64,000 nt of DNA from an uncultured Synergistales bacterium (GTDB lineage: Bacteria; Synergistota; Synergistia; Synergistales; Aminobacteriaceae). Of the stretch, positions 1-7,998 are shown in pieces. The stretch lies in assembly GCA_905234075.1 (NCBI GenBank), contig CAJOGI010000003.1:55654-119653 (forward strand), in the 5' to 3' direction. The position numbers and the translations under genes were made by a program. The first letter of the stretch is position 1. The number at the start of each line of letters is the position of its first letter. The notes under the pieces are model-generated. The model saw only the letters and a program-made list of their open reading frames with translations, ran no database searches and was not told the origin of the DNA.

Positions 1-163
1 ATTTTTTTTTATTATAATGTTTGACATAACGAACAAATATAGAATAAAAAATTACTCAAAAACTTTTTCCTGCAAGAAAGTTTTTTGAAAGTAAAAATGA
101 AATTATAAAACTTGTTCTTGTTCGATCGTTTTAGTTTTACCCCCCTCAAATAATGAAATAAAT

Positions 164-197
164 CTGCGGAAGCTCAAAGGGTTTTCGCAGTTTTTTT
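164..197 (+). terminator. Intrinsic terminator of an upstream gene outside the window
   Basis: CTGCGGAA at 164-171 pairs with TTTCGCAG at 183-190 (one G-U pair). The stem is followed by seven T. It reads out of a gene that ends left of the window. Confidence 0.6.
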
Positions 198-311
198 ATT
201 GCGTAAAAATTTTCATGGACACTCAGAAAAAAATTAAATCATTTTTTCGGAAGCTCTCAAAAAATTTTTGATTCTATTTTTTTAATCAGCTCTGAAAAAT
301 TTTATAAGCAC

Positions 312-416
312 AAAAAAATTTTGAAATTTCTGTAGGTGTAAATGTAGTTGCAAAAATATTTTTCTCTGGAATTTTTTGAATGAATAGAAAAATGAACGTA
401 AATATTTTATCACAAA
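312..416 (+). repeat. Degenerate copy of the GTAGTCCCC dispersed intergenic element
   Basis: The order of blocks matches the copies at 22789-22887 and 61165-61258: an A6T4 block, then GTAG, a second GTAG about 12 bases later, TTTCTCTGGAATTTTTTGAA, GAACG, and AAATATTTTATCA. The CCCC parts of the repeated 9-mer have decayed here. It lies upstream of the gene at 524. Confidence 0.45.
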
Positions 417-453
417 AACTTTTTTTTTGAGATAAAATTAAAAAATAAAAAAA

Positions 454-482
454 TTTTGCTCGCATTGCGGCTGATATATAAT
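454..482 (+). promoter_or_regulatory. Probable promoter of the 524-1799 gene pair
   Basis: TATAAT at 477-482 is a perfect -10 box, about 40 bases before the start codon at 524. The -35 is poor (TTTTGC at 454-459, 17-base spacer), so only the -10 is convincing. Confidence 0.4.
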
Positions 483-523
483 AGGCAGGATGAAATTTAA
501 TTTTTATGGAAGGAGTAATTTTT

Positions 524-1108
524 ATGTCAAAAAAATTCGCGTTTATGTCAGTAATTTTTGCCTTGCTGCTTGTCTGCGCTTCCGTTGCTTTTGCTTACGT
601 TGCCAGCCCCGTGCCGCCATCAAAAGGCCAATGGGGGTTTGCGCTTGAAAGTTCTTTGCCTCTCTACGAAAAAGCCGACTCTAATTCAGATTCAGAATAT
701 GTTGATTTTGATGACGAATGGTTCAAAGTTCCCAGTGCTGTCCGGGACGATAACAATATGTTATGGTACAAAGTAAAGATCGGCAAAAAAAGCGGCTGGC
801 TCGCTCAAAACGGCATTAGATTAAAATTACAGGCCGGGAAAAGTAAATCGGCTACAAATCTTTATAAATCATACAGAAAAAATAAAAGTGCTCTTCAGCC
901 GCTGCTCGGACTTGATCAGGACGAAATACGCTCGAAGCTCGGAACGCCGACAATGCGCGAGACACCGTATGAAGAAGCCGACGTTAATATTCTTTCATAC
1001 GAGCTTTCCGACAGAAATATGACGCTTGTTGTAACTCTGCGCGACGGTGAAGTCGAAGAAGCAAGATTTTTTGACGGACGTGCCGGTCAGACAGATACAG
1101 ATAATTAA
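524..1108 (+). CDS. Exported SH3-like protein with BamE-like C-terminal part
   Basis: The product has 194 aa. I chose the ATG at 524 because AGGAG lies 8 bases upstream; an in-frame ATG at 506 precedes that site. Residues 1-24 form a signal peptide (MSKKF start, hydrophobic core, AFA before the mature part), so the protein is exported. The middle part (about 30-100) ends in LWYKVKIGKK and GWLAQNG, the look of a bacterial SH3-like beta barrel. The C-terminal third carries IRSKLGTPT followed by short strands, which resembles the repeat core of BamE/SmpA-type proteins. The next gene is a clear paralog. No enzyme motif is visible; a structural or ligand-binding role in the envelope is inference. 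Confidence 0.75.
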   Translation: MSKKFAFMSVIFALLLVCASVAFAYVASPVPPSKGQWGFALESSLPLYEKADSNSDSEYVDFDDEWFKVPSAVRDDNNMLWYKVKIGKKSGWLAQNGIRLKLQAGKSKSATNLYKSYRKNKSALQPLLGLDQDEIRSKLGTPTMRETPYEEADVNILSYELSDRNMTLVVTLRDGEVEEARFFDGRAGQTDTDN

Positions 1109-1148
1109 TTTCTATTATTAATTTTTAAAAATTTTTTTAAGGAGTTTT

Positions 1149-1799
1149 ATGTTAAGTATGTCAAAGAAATTTTTATTATTATTCGTGTTGAGTGCCTGTG
1201 TATTAAATTTTCCGTTTAGTCTTGACGCTCAAGAGCGTACGATGCAGCCTGTTCCCTCAAAAGGCCAGTGGGCATTCGCGCTTGAAAATTCTCTTCCGGT
1301 TTATGAACAGCCTGACGCAAAGGCGGACGCTGAGACCGTCGAATTTCCTGAATCGTGGCTGAAACTTCTTGGCTCTCGAAGAGACGAAGAGGGCTCTTTA
1401 TGGTACAAAGTTAAGATCGGTAAAAAGATCGGCTGGCTTGCACAGAACGGCGTTTTGTTGAAGATAGGCCCGAAAAGCAAAACAGCGTCGGATCTTTACG
1501 ACACTTACACAAAAAATACGAAGAAGGCCAAGAAAAATCCCGAACTTTTTGCCAGCGAAGACCCTGCGGAATGTAAAGCCTTTTTAGGTTTCAATCCTTT
1601 GGGAATGAGCGAGGCTTCCATTCAAAAAAGGCTGGGCACGCCGACAGCACGCTACACGGATTTCATAGAAAGTCAGTTCACAACTTTTTCATACGAACTT
1701 CCTACAAAAAATATTACGTTTGATGTCTGTATGCAGGACGGAAAAGTTTACGCTATTGAGCTCAGAAGCGGACGCGCCGGAGACATAAAATTAAATTAA
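1149..1799 (+). CDS. Exported SH3-like protein, paralog of the preceding gene
   Basis: The product has 216 aa with an N-terminal signal peptide. It shares with its upstream neighbour the blocks PSKGQW, FALE, SLP, the RD-LWYKVKIGKK-GWLAQNG core, LGTPT, and the closing GRAG. It differs by an insert of about 20 residues near 130-150. The start is uncertain: GGAG at 1141-1144 is 4 bases before the ATG at 1149 and 13 before the in-frame ATG at 1158, and the paralog's MSKKF start matches 1158. The two genes are 40 bases apart and look like a tandem duplication in one transcript. Function unknown. Confidence 0.75.
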   Translation: MLSMSKKFLLLFVLSACVLNFPFSLDAQERTMQPVPSKGQWAFALENSLPVYEQPDAKADAETVEFPESWLKLLGSRRDEEGSLWYKVKIGKKIGWLAQNGVLLKIGPKSKTASDLYDTYTKNTKKAKKNPELFASEDPAECKAFLGFNPLGMSEASIQKRLGTPTARYTDFIESQFTTFSYELPTKNITFDVCMQDGKVYAIELRSGRAGDIKLN

Positions 1800-1811
1800 A
1801 TTTAAGTTAAA

Positions 1812-2735
1812 TTGAATTTCGCGCTTGTTCTAAGTCTTGCGGTATTGACCGACAGAATTTTAGGCGACCCGAAAAATTTTCCTCACCCCGTAAAATTAAT
1901 CGGGCGCGTTATAAATTTCTGGCAAAAAATTTTATTTACCGATAAAGATTCATTTATTCGCGGCCTCGCTCTGTGTGTTTTGACTTTATGCACGGCGGGG
2001 CTTTTTGTTTTTGCGCTGCTTTATCTGTCGAAAAATAATTTTTTTGTTCAAGTTTATTTGATTTATTCGGCTCTTGCGTGGCGCGACCTGAAGGACGAGA
2101 CTGAAAAAATTTTTTTTGCCCTGTTGAAAAATAATTTAGACGAGGCGCGAAAATTTTTATCGTTCGTTGTCGGCCGGGACACTGAAAAATTAAACGCAGC
2201 TGAAATAATTTGCGCGGTCATTGAGACAATTTCAGAGAACTCTATTGACGGAGTAATCTCAGTGATTTTTTTTGCGGCCTTAGGAAATTTTTTCTTCAGC
2301 TCTTACGGAATGATTTTAAGCGTATGGCTCTTCAAAGCTGCCAGCACATTAGACTCAATGGTCGGTTATGAGAGCTATGAAAAATTCGGCTTTGCTTCGG
2401 CAAAACTTGATGACGTTCTAAATTTTATTCCTGCCCGTCTCGGAGGTTTGATTATCGTAATGTCGGGCGGAAATTTTTTCAGTGCTCTCAAAATTTTTTT
2501 ACAGGACCGAAAAAAACATAAAAGTCCCAACAGTGCGCACGGTGAAAGCGCGTTCGCCGGAACATTAAATATAAAACTGGGCGGAGGAGCTTTTTATGAT
2601 GGAATTTTTGAGCCGCGTCCGTTCATTAATGAAAATGCACGCGAGCCGGAAATTTTTGATATTGTAAGAGCTTGGAACTTGTTGGATATTTCCTGCGCTT
2701 TGTTCGCGTTGCTGATGATTATTATAGAAATTTAG
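1812..2735 (+). CDS. cbiB: Adenosylcobinamide-phosphate synthase CbiB/CobD
   Basis: The 307 aa membrane protein has the family's usual length. It attaches (R)-1-amino-2-propanol (phosphate) to adenosylcobyric acid in cobalamin synthesis. Diagnostic blocks are DRILGDP near the N-terminus followed by HPVKLIGR, then ISENSIDGV around residue 140, STLDSMVGY around 180, and AHGESAFAG around 245. Several hydrophobic helices fit an inner-membrane enzyme. The start is TTG, 12 bases after the previous stop and without a visible Shine-Dalgarno sequence, so translation may be coupled to the gene upstream. The only other cobalamin gene here is cobB, 38 kb away. Confidence 0.88.
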   Translation: MNFALVLSLAVLTDRILGDPKNFPHPVKLIGRVINFWQKILFTDKDSFIRGLALCVLTLCTAGLFVFALLYLSKNNFFVQVYLIYSALAWRDLKDETEKIFFALLKNNLDEARKFLSFVVGRDTEKLNAAEIICAVIETISENSIDGVISVIFFAALGNFFFSSYGMILSVWLFKAASTLDSMVGYESYEKFGFASAKLDDVLNFIPARLGGLIIVMSGGNFFSALKIFLQDRKKHKSPNSAHGESAFAGTLNIKLGGGAFYDGIFEPRPFINENAREPEIFDIVRAWNLLDISCALFALLMIIIEI

Positions 2736-2776
2736 GGATCAGGAAAAAAATCCCAACCCCTAAATTTTAATTTTTT
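2731..2776. terminator. Hairpin between convergent cbiB and symporter genes
   Basis: TTTAGGG at 2731-2737, which contains the cbiB stop codon, pairs with CCCTAAA at 2758-2764. T-rich sequence follows on the plus strand. It separates two converging genes. Confidence 0.5.
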
Positions 2777-2786
2777 AGCTTAAATC

Positions 2787-4256
2787 TTAAATATCTTCTT
2801 CAGGAGCAAGTTCGGTCGTTCTTGTTTTCGGAGGCATGATTACCGAGAAAATGATGAAGAAGATAAAACCTGCGACAAGTCCCGGAATTATTGGCTGATT
2901 TATGTGCATTCCGAAAATATTTCCGCCTGAGAATCTCTCAAGATAAACTACAATGACAGTTCCTGCGATTAACGAAGCTATAGTGCCGGCCTTAGAAGCT
3001 CCCGTCCAGTACATGCCCATGATATACGGGAACAACGAGCCTGCGGCGCGGAGAGTGAAGCTGAACATCAAGATAGATACAATGCTTTGAGTGTTGTAAA
3101 GCGCGATGAACATAGACACAGCTCCGACGAGGAACATTGAAATCTGTGTAACGCGCATAACTTCTTTGCTGCTTGCGTTCTTTCTGATGAACTGCTTATA
3201 AATATCGTTGGCAAAAATTGCGCCTGCTCCGAGCATGTCAGAATCTGCCGAAGACATTGTAGCCGATATAATGCCGGCGAAAAGAAGTCCGCATATTATC
3301 GGAGGCATGACTTCCATAGCGAGGACAGGAAGGGCGTATCTTGCTCCGACATTCGCAAAATCTGACGCTGAAAATTTTCCCATGTTAATGAGAGCAAGCA
3401 TGATAATTCCCAAAATCGTCGGGATAAACGCATAAACGAAATTAATAACAGCTGCCCAGAATGATCCGATTGTTGCGGCCTTAGTATCTTTTGCGGCGTA
3501 GTAACGCGACACGGCCTCCTGACCTACTGCGAAAGTAGCGACATACATTATAGTTAATGATATTATGTCAATAATGCCGTAGCTTTTTCCAGGCCCGTCC
3601 AGAAGTTTCAAAGTGCCCTCAGGAATATTCGCAACTACAGCGTCCCAGCCGCCTGCAAAATTCAAGGCGAAGGGCACCGCGATAATCATTCCTGCCACGA
3701 TTAAAAACACCTGAACGTTATCAGTTATAGTTACGCTCCACAAGCCGCCCATGATCGAATACAGAGTGATTACTATCGAAATTATAATTACGGCTGTCTT
3801 GTAGCTTATTCCGAGCATTGTCGAGCAGATTACTGCTGAGGCTATAATCTGTCCTGCCGTAAGCCCGATAAGGGGCAGCAGCATAATTATTGAAGTTATG
3901 CCCCCGCAAGCCTGTCCGTAGCGTCTCCTGAAATATTCTGGAACGGTCTTGACTTCTGAAAGACGGAACTTCGGAGCAAGGAAGCACAAAATTATAAAGG
4001 CAAGTCCCATCGTAGCGATGTACCATGAAGCACTAAGCCCGAAGCCCGACATTCCGTTTTGAACAACGCCGAGCGAACTTCCTCCGCCGATTTCCGTCGC
4101 CGCTAATGTTCCGGCCATCATCAACGGGCCAAGCCTTCTGCCTGCAACAACAAAATCGGTGTTGTTCTTGACTTTTGTCGATGAGTACCAGCCGATCCAG
4201 AGCATGAAGAGCATGTAAGCAACTACTATAACAACTACAGTTAAGTTAGCCTGCAT
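2787..4256 (-). CDS. Sodium:solute symporter (SSS family)
   Basis: The product has 489 aa and about 13 hydrophobic helices. It is recognisable as SSS by the N-terminal helix followed by DFVVAGRRLG, by ATEIGGGSS in the next helix, by the VPEYFRRRYG loop, and by the later ADSDMLGAGA helix. These proteins import a small solute with Na+. The substrate cannot be read from the sequence. It lies downstream of the ulaE arm of the divergon but has its own promoter (4304-4332) and a terminator between, so a shared substrate is only a possibility. A Shine-Dalgarno site (AAAGGA) precedes the ATG. Confidence 0.85.
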   Translation of the reverse strand: MQANLTVVVIVVAYMLFMLWIGWYSSTKVKNNTDFVVAGRRLGPLMMAGTLAATEIGGGSSLGVVQNGMSGFGLSASWYIATMGLAFIILCFLAPKFRLSEVKTVPEYFRRRYGQACGGITSIIMLLPLIGLTAGQIIASAVICSTMLGISYKTAVIIISIVITLYSIMGGLWSVTITDNVQVFLIVAGMIIAVPFALNFAGGWDAVVANIPEGTLKLLDGPGKSYGIIDIISLTIMYVATFAVGQEAVSRYYAAKDTKAATIGSFWAAVINFVYAFIPTILGIIMLALINMGKFSASDFANVGARYALPVLAMEVMPPIICGLLFAGIISATMSSADSDMLGAGAIFANDIYKQFIRKNASSKEVMRVTQISMFLVGAVSMFIALYNTQSIVSILMFSFTLRAAGSLFPYIMGMYWTGASKAGTIASLIAGTVIVVYLERFSGGNIFGMHINQPIIPGLVAGFIFFIIFSVIMPPKTRTTELAPEEDI

Positions 4257-4303
4257 AAATAAACAATCCTTTCTTTGCTGTAAATTTTTATAAAAGCAAA
4301 TAT

Positions 4304-4332
4304 ATTATACTTGCTGCTTATTTTACCGTGAA
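4304..4332 (-). promoter_or_regulatory. Promoter of the SSS symporter
   Basis: Read on the minus strand: TTCACG, a 17-base spacer, then a perfect TATAAT, about 50 bases before the start codon. Confidence 0.55.
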
Positions 4333-4388
4333 TATTAAAAATTTTTTTTGAGAGAAAATTTTGAGAGAGAGAAAATTTTGAAAGAAAT

Positions 4389-4424
4389 AAAAAAAAGGTG
4401 AAAGAAAAAATTTTCTCCCACCTC
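4389..4424 (-). terminator. Intrinsic terminator after the flavinylation-motif/rhodanese gene
   Basis: On the minus strand AGGTGGGAGAAA pairs with TTTCTTTCACCT (one mismatch-prone centre). A run of T follows. It closes the ulaE arm of the divergon before the symporter promoter. Confidence 0.7.
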
Positions 4425-4439
4425 AAAAATTTTTAGATT

Positions 4440-5771
4440 TTATTTTGCAATTCTCGTCAAGCCTTCAAAGTTGTATGTAGCTTTGACAACTATTTCGGGC
4501 GTGTCTGTCGTGATGCTCTTGTAAGCAGGGCCGGCGTAGTGCGCCATTCCGCCGATGTTGTAAACCTTGCTCATGTCCCAGCCGCGAGCCTTGAGAATTT
4601 TCATCATGTTGTTGACTCGGCCTCCGCCCTGACACATTAAGAAAATGTTTTTATTTTTCGGGAAGAGTGCCTGAAGTATCTCGTCAGACTCTTTGTAAAC
4701 CGGGATAGGCTCGTCCGTCGTTCCGCCGTAGAGCTGGGGCAGTGAAGAATCTTTATGAGCGTCAGCATTAAATATCAACGAGAGATAAGGAATACACTCA
4801 AAGTTGCGTAAATGTTTCTTTGCGTAGTCCTCGAAGTCGCGGAGGTCGATATACATAACGTCGCTGCGTCCGAGATACTGAAGGAGATTTTCATTATTAA
4901 TCGATGAGCATGTCGGCCCGAAGTTGCCCGGAGCGCAGACCGTCTCTTCTGTGTCGTCCTTGTTGGCCTTGTAAGTTTTTTTAGTGTCAACAGGCGCAGG
5001 AAGTTCCGTTCCTTCTTTTGCCGCTGACGCGGTTGCAACGGCCGCCGCTACAGCTTTCTTGCTCTCAAAAACTTTTCTCATCTCGACAGCTTTTGGATCG
5101 CCGTCAAAGAATTGATCCGTAGCGTGATACACAAACATAGCTTCAAGTATTCGGAGAACATTATTTGACGAGACTGTCGCGCCCGTCCAGCCATCAAGCG
5201 TTAAATTTTCGCGCCCTTCGCCGACGTTATAGTCTTTGATGTCGTCAATCGTGCCGAGCTTCATTATCTGAGCGCAGGTCTTGCCGACATAGTACGGCAG
5301 CATTTCAGCCTTAAATTTTTCAAACGTTGACTTCGGCGACGTAGGAGGGGGATCGCTGTCTCCCCAGAAACCTCCGAGATAATGGCCTGTCGAGTCTCTG
5401 TCAAAGCTGAAAGTTTTTACGGCTGCGTCTTCAATTTTTCCGCTTGAAGGCAGAGTTAATTCAAGATACGCGGTTGACCATACGTTGAGGTCAGCGGGGC
5501 GGCATGTGCATGAAATGAAGGTAACCTGATACTTGACGTAATTGCGCGCAACATACTTGAAGGGCACAAAGGCATAGAACAAATCTTCTTCCTTCGGGCC
5601 GTCGATGTGATTGAACGGGATCACGGCGACTGCGTTGGCTTTGCTTCCCTCTCCAAGTTTTGCCGAAGAGTTGAGGAACCTGTTTACTTCGCCCAGTGAG
5701 AGTTCATCTGCTGACGCGGCAGACAAAATCATCGCTGAAAGAAGCAAGCACACTAACAATTTTTTGGACAT
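4440..5771 (-). CDS. Exported FMN-binding (flavinylation-motif) protein fused to a rhodanese domain
   Basis: The product has 443 aa. Residues 1-21 are a signal peptide ending SAASA, so the protein acts outside the cytoplasm. Residues 30-225 look like an FMN-binding domain and end in D193-GWTGAT-199 followed by VSS. This fits the D-x-x-S/T-G-A-T motif in which ApbE links FMN to the last Thr (as in NqrC/RnfG); here that is T199. An Ala/Lys-rich linker (about 245-285) leads to a rhodanese-like domain (about 295-430) with YIDLRDFEDY and an active-site-like C380-QGGGRV loop. Extra cysteines occur (CTC near 85, a CX8C pair in the linker). It is 36 bases below the propeller-like gene, in the ulaE arm. 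The domain calls are firm by motif; the redox or sulfur role is inference. Confidence 0.8.
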   Translation of the reverse strand: MSKKLLVCLLLSAMILSAASADELSLGEVNRFLNSSAKLGEGSKANAVAVIPFNHIDGPKEEDLFYAFVPFKYVARNYVKYQVTFISCTCRPADLNVWSTAYLELTLPSSGKIEDAAVKTFSFDRDSTGHYLGGFWGDSDPPPTSPKSTFEKFKAEMLPYYVGKTCAQIMKLGTIDDIKDYNVGEGRENLTLDGWTGATVSSNNVLRILEAMFVYHATDQFFDGDPKAVEMRKVFESKKAVAAAVATASAAKEGTELPAPVDTKKTYKANKDDTEETVCAPGNFGPTCSSINNENLLQYLGRSDVMYIDLRDFEDYAKKHLRNFECIPYLSLIFNADAHKDSSLPQLYGGTTDEPIPVYKESDEILQALFPKNKNIFLMCQGGGRVNNMMKILKARGWDMSKVYNIGGMAHYAGPAYKSITTDTPEIVVKATYNFEGLTRIAK

Positions 5772-5807
5772 GTAAAATCCTCCTTTTTAATTAAATTTCT
5801 AAATTAA

Positions 5808-6872
5808 TTACTCTGTAATTGTGTACATCGCTACTTCGTCAATTTCGCGGTTGGTAGCGACGATTACATCCTGCCCCTTGCTGTTCTTAAAGTGCATCGC
5901 GTTGGCACAGCCGGTGTCTTTGTCAATCAGTTCTGTTTTATAGTCGCCGGCTCCGCTGTCCCATGAAATTGCGATAGTCTGCTTAGTTCCTTTTCTCCAG
6001 CCTATAATCCATGTAGGAACGCCGAGAAGCTCACATGTCCAAGTCGCGTGGATCATCTCAGTTTCTTTTTCAGGGCGCGGATATTTCCATTGAGGGACAT
6101 ATTTATTATGCTCGTCAAGGTGATAAATCGTGAGAGAATTTCCGTGAAACGGGCTTATACAGCCTAGCTCTAATTTTCCGTCGCCGTCGAAGTCAAGCAA
6201 AATTGAATCGCTTGAAGGAACGGTGCTGACCTGTTCAACTTCCCAAGACGCTCCGAGAACGGCAGGGGGCGAGACAATGAACGTGCCCTCTTCACATGCA
6301 ACAAGAGCCGCGTCGTGTCCTGCGTGGGAAATTTTGCAGTAGCCGTGATTTTTCAACATGCCGTTTGCAATTAATTTCATCTCTAATAAATTGTCATCGT
6401 TGTAGCCTGAAAGGTCATTAGGAAGGACTGCACCGAAGCACGCGCCCGGATAACGCCAATCATTTTTATATTCGTGTCCTGTTTTCAAAGCGCAGGCAAT
6501 GAGATAATTTACTCCGCCCCTGTTGAGAATGCCGAAGCGGTGAACGAAAGGAACTTTGCAGAGCGTGCGGATCTCCCAATTATCTTTTGACTTTGGTGTT
6601 GCGATTACAATCTTTGCATTAATTGAGTCATTCGGTGAATAAAATTTGTGTGTCGCAAGGAACTGGCCGCCGCCGTCCGGGACTGGGGTCATCGTCATAA
6701 CGCCGCCGGGCTGTGTCCAAACTGTTTCGAGGCACTCGCCGTCCTCTGAAAAGAGATAGCACGGGTCAGTTTTTTCAGCCGCTACGAGAAAACATTTCTG
6801 CCCTTTGAAATCAAGAGCTGAAATCGCGTAACATTTGTTGAGGTTGGAAATAACTTTCTTTTCGACCTTCAT
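5808..6872 (-). CDS. Cytosolic beta-propeller-like protein of unknown function in the ula cluster
   Basis: The product has 354 aa with no signal peptide and no membrane segment. It consists of repeated strand-rich blocks, including DFDGDGKLELG near residue 228, which is the FG-GAP/VCBS-type calcium-binding loop seen in integrin-like propellers. Several blocks hold isolated Trp and His residues (HRFG, HAGHD, HATWTCE). I do not recognise a catalytic family. It sits 23 bases downstream of ulaE and 36 bases upstream of the flavinylation-motif/rhodanese gene, so it is almost certainly co-transcribed with sugar-acid catabolism. It could be a lactonase- or mutarotase-like enzyme or a binding protein; none of these is shown. 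Confidence 0.65.
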   Translation of the reverse strand: MKVEKKVISNLNKCYAISALDFKGQKCFLVAAEKTDPCYLFSEDGECLETVWTQPGGVMTMTPVPDGGGQFLATHKFYSPNDSINAKIVIATPKSKDNWEIRTLCKVPFVHRFGILNRGGVNYLIACALKTGHEYKNDWRYPGACFGAVLPNDLSGYNDDNLLEMKLIANGMLKNHGYCKISHAGHDAALVACEEGTFIVSPPAVLGASWEVEQVSTVPSSDSILLDFDGDGKLELGCISPFHGNSLTIYHLDEHNKYVPQWKYPRPEKETEMIHATWTCELLGVPTWIIGWRKGTKQTIAISWDSGAGDYKTELIDKDTGCANAMHFKNSKGQDVIVATNREIDEVAMYTITE

Positions 6873-6895
6873 AAATAAATCACTCCTAAAAAAAT

Positions 6896-7738
6896 TTATA
6901 TTTGCTTGTCAATTTTTTCTGACATCGAACGGCAAGCGAATTTGATATCGTCCTTCCATTCTGCCCTGCCTACGTCCCACATCTCCGTTACAAAACGCCT
7001 GATGCCCATCTCCCACGCTTTTTTAATTACAGCGTCAAAATCAACGTGTCCCGTTAAAAATGGGATCTCGCGGAATTTTCCCGGCACCGTCTCTTTGAGA
7101 TGAAGTGCGATAATATGTCCCCTGCCCGTCTCCATGTCATCAAGCACGCTGGTTCCGTAAGTTTTTGCGGCGTTCGTTAAATTTCCTGCGTCGGGATAAA
7201 CTCCGAGATAAGGGCTGTTAATTAAAGAAACGTAGTGCATGGATTTTTGCGTGGTGTTCATAAATTCCGTTTCCATTGTCTCGAAGCCGAGCAGAACGCC
7301 TTTATCAGCCGCCATTAAAGTTGCCTTAGCAAGATTTTCGCGGAAAAATTTTTCGCTCTCGGCTGTGCTCTTTTCGTAATAAACGTCATAGCCGGCAAGC
7401 TGTATTATTCTCACGCCTAAGTCGTCGGCGAGCTGTACGGCCTTCTCCATAATTTCAAGACTGCGTTCGCGGATCTTAGGGTCGGACGCGCCGAAGGGGT
7501 ATTTGCGGTGCCCTGAAAGACACATGCTGCGAATGGGCATATTAATTTCTTTCATGAGTTTCAAAATTTCAAAGCGTTCGTCCTGCGACCATTCGAGACG
7601 CGATAATTTTTTGTCCGTCTCGTCAATGCTGATTTCAACAAAATCGTAGCCGCATTCCTTAGCGCATTCTAACTTTTCACGCCACGACATAGACTCAGGC
7701 ATGGCCTTTTCATACAGGCCGATAGAGTATGGCTTCAC
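6896..7738 (-). CDS. ulaE: L-ribulose/L-xylulose 5-phosphate 3-epimerase UlaE
   Basis: The 280 aa product matches the UlaE/SgbU family. It begins with IGLYEKAMP, followed by the C-x-YDFVEIS-x-DETD-LSRL-W block, then SMCLSGHRKYP, IQLAGYDVYY, YPDAGNL and LHLKETVPG. In E. coli the enzyme converts L-xylulose 5-phosphate to L-ribulose 5-phosphate in the ascorbate pathway. It is a TIM-barrel isomerase, and the conserved Glu, Asp and His residues in these blocks bind the metal. It is the first gene of the left arm, divergent from ulaG, with an extended -10 promoter at 7822-7830. The later steps (UlaD decarboxylase, UlaF 4-epimerase) are not in this window. Confidence 0.9.
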   Translation of the reverse strand: MKPYSIGLYEKAMPESMSWREKLECAKECGYDFVEISIDETDKKLSRLEWSQDERFEILKLMKEINMPIRSMCLSGHRKYPFGASDPKIRERSLEIMEKAVQLADDLGVRIIQLAGYDVYYEKSTAESEKFFRENLAKATLMAADKGVLLGFETMETEFMNTTQKSMHYVSLINSPYLGVYPDAGNLTNAAKTYGTSVLDDMETGRGHIIALHLKETVPGKFREIPFLTGHVDFDAVIKKAWEMGIRRFVTEMWDVGRAEWKDDIKFACRSMSEKIDKQI

Positions 7739-7821
7739 AAGTCAACAGCTCCTTTGCGTTGATATAGTTTTTATTTTTTATAAAATCTTTAATGAAAAAT
7801 CTGGCTAGTAAAATTTTTTTG

Positions 7822-7850
7822 ATTATAGCAAAACTTTTTGAAAATGTATA
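7822..7850 (-). promoter_or_regulatory. Promoter of the ulaE arm (extended -10)
   Basis: On the minus strand TGCTATAAT (7822-7830) is a perfect extended -10. The weak -35 TATACA (7845-7850, 17-base spacer) lies inside the palindrome at 7844-7853. Confidence 0.65.
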
Positions 7851-7853
7851 CAT
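7844..7853. promoter_or_regulatory. Palindromic operator candidate of the ula divergon
   Basis: ATGTATACAT is a perfect 10-bp palindrome between two face-to-face promoters. It covers the -35 of the left promoter and ends 6 bases before the -35 of the right one. The GTATAC core resembles GntR-family sites, but no regulator gene is adjacent. Confidence 0.45.
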
Positions 7854-7859
7854 ATATAT

Positions 7860-7888
7860 TTGACTTTTCACAAGCGTTAATGTATATT
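7860..7888 (+). promoter_or_regulatory. Promoter of ulaGCAB
   Basis: TTGACT (7860-7865), a 17-base spacer, then TATATT (7883-7888): a near-consensus sigma-70 promoter. It gives a 5' leader of about 100 bases before the ulaG start at 7999. Confidence 0.7.
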
Positions 7889-7998
7889 CTAACTTAATTT
7901 AGTAAACATTTCTCAAAATAATTTCTAAAAAAAAGATTTTAGCAGTTATCTTTCGCTTTAGGTTTCAAAATTTTTGTACTAAGGAGGTTTCTATAGAG

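Larger units (their letters stand above)
1..523. other. AT-rich intergenic region at the left edge
   Basis: There is no credible gene before 524. The stretch holds a terminator-like hairpin (164-197) for a plus-strand gene outside the window, long A- and T-runs, a degenerate copy of a dispersed intergenic element (312-416), and a -10 sequence TATAAT at 477-482 ahead of the first gene. Confidence 0.7.

Noticed and set aside
4241..4426. Small minus-strand frame before the SSS symporter
   Set aside because: It is low-complexity Phe/Lys/Ser-rich sequence from A/T-runs and contains the symporter promoter.
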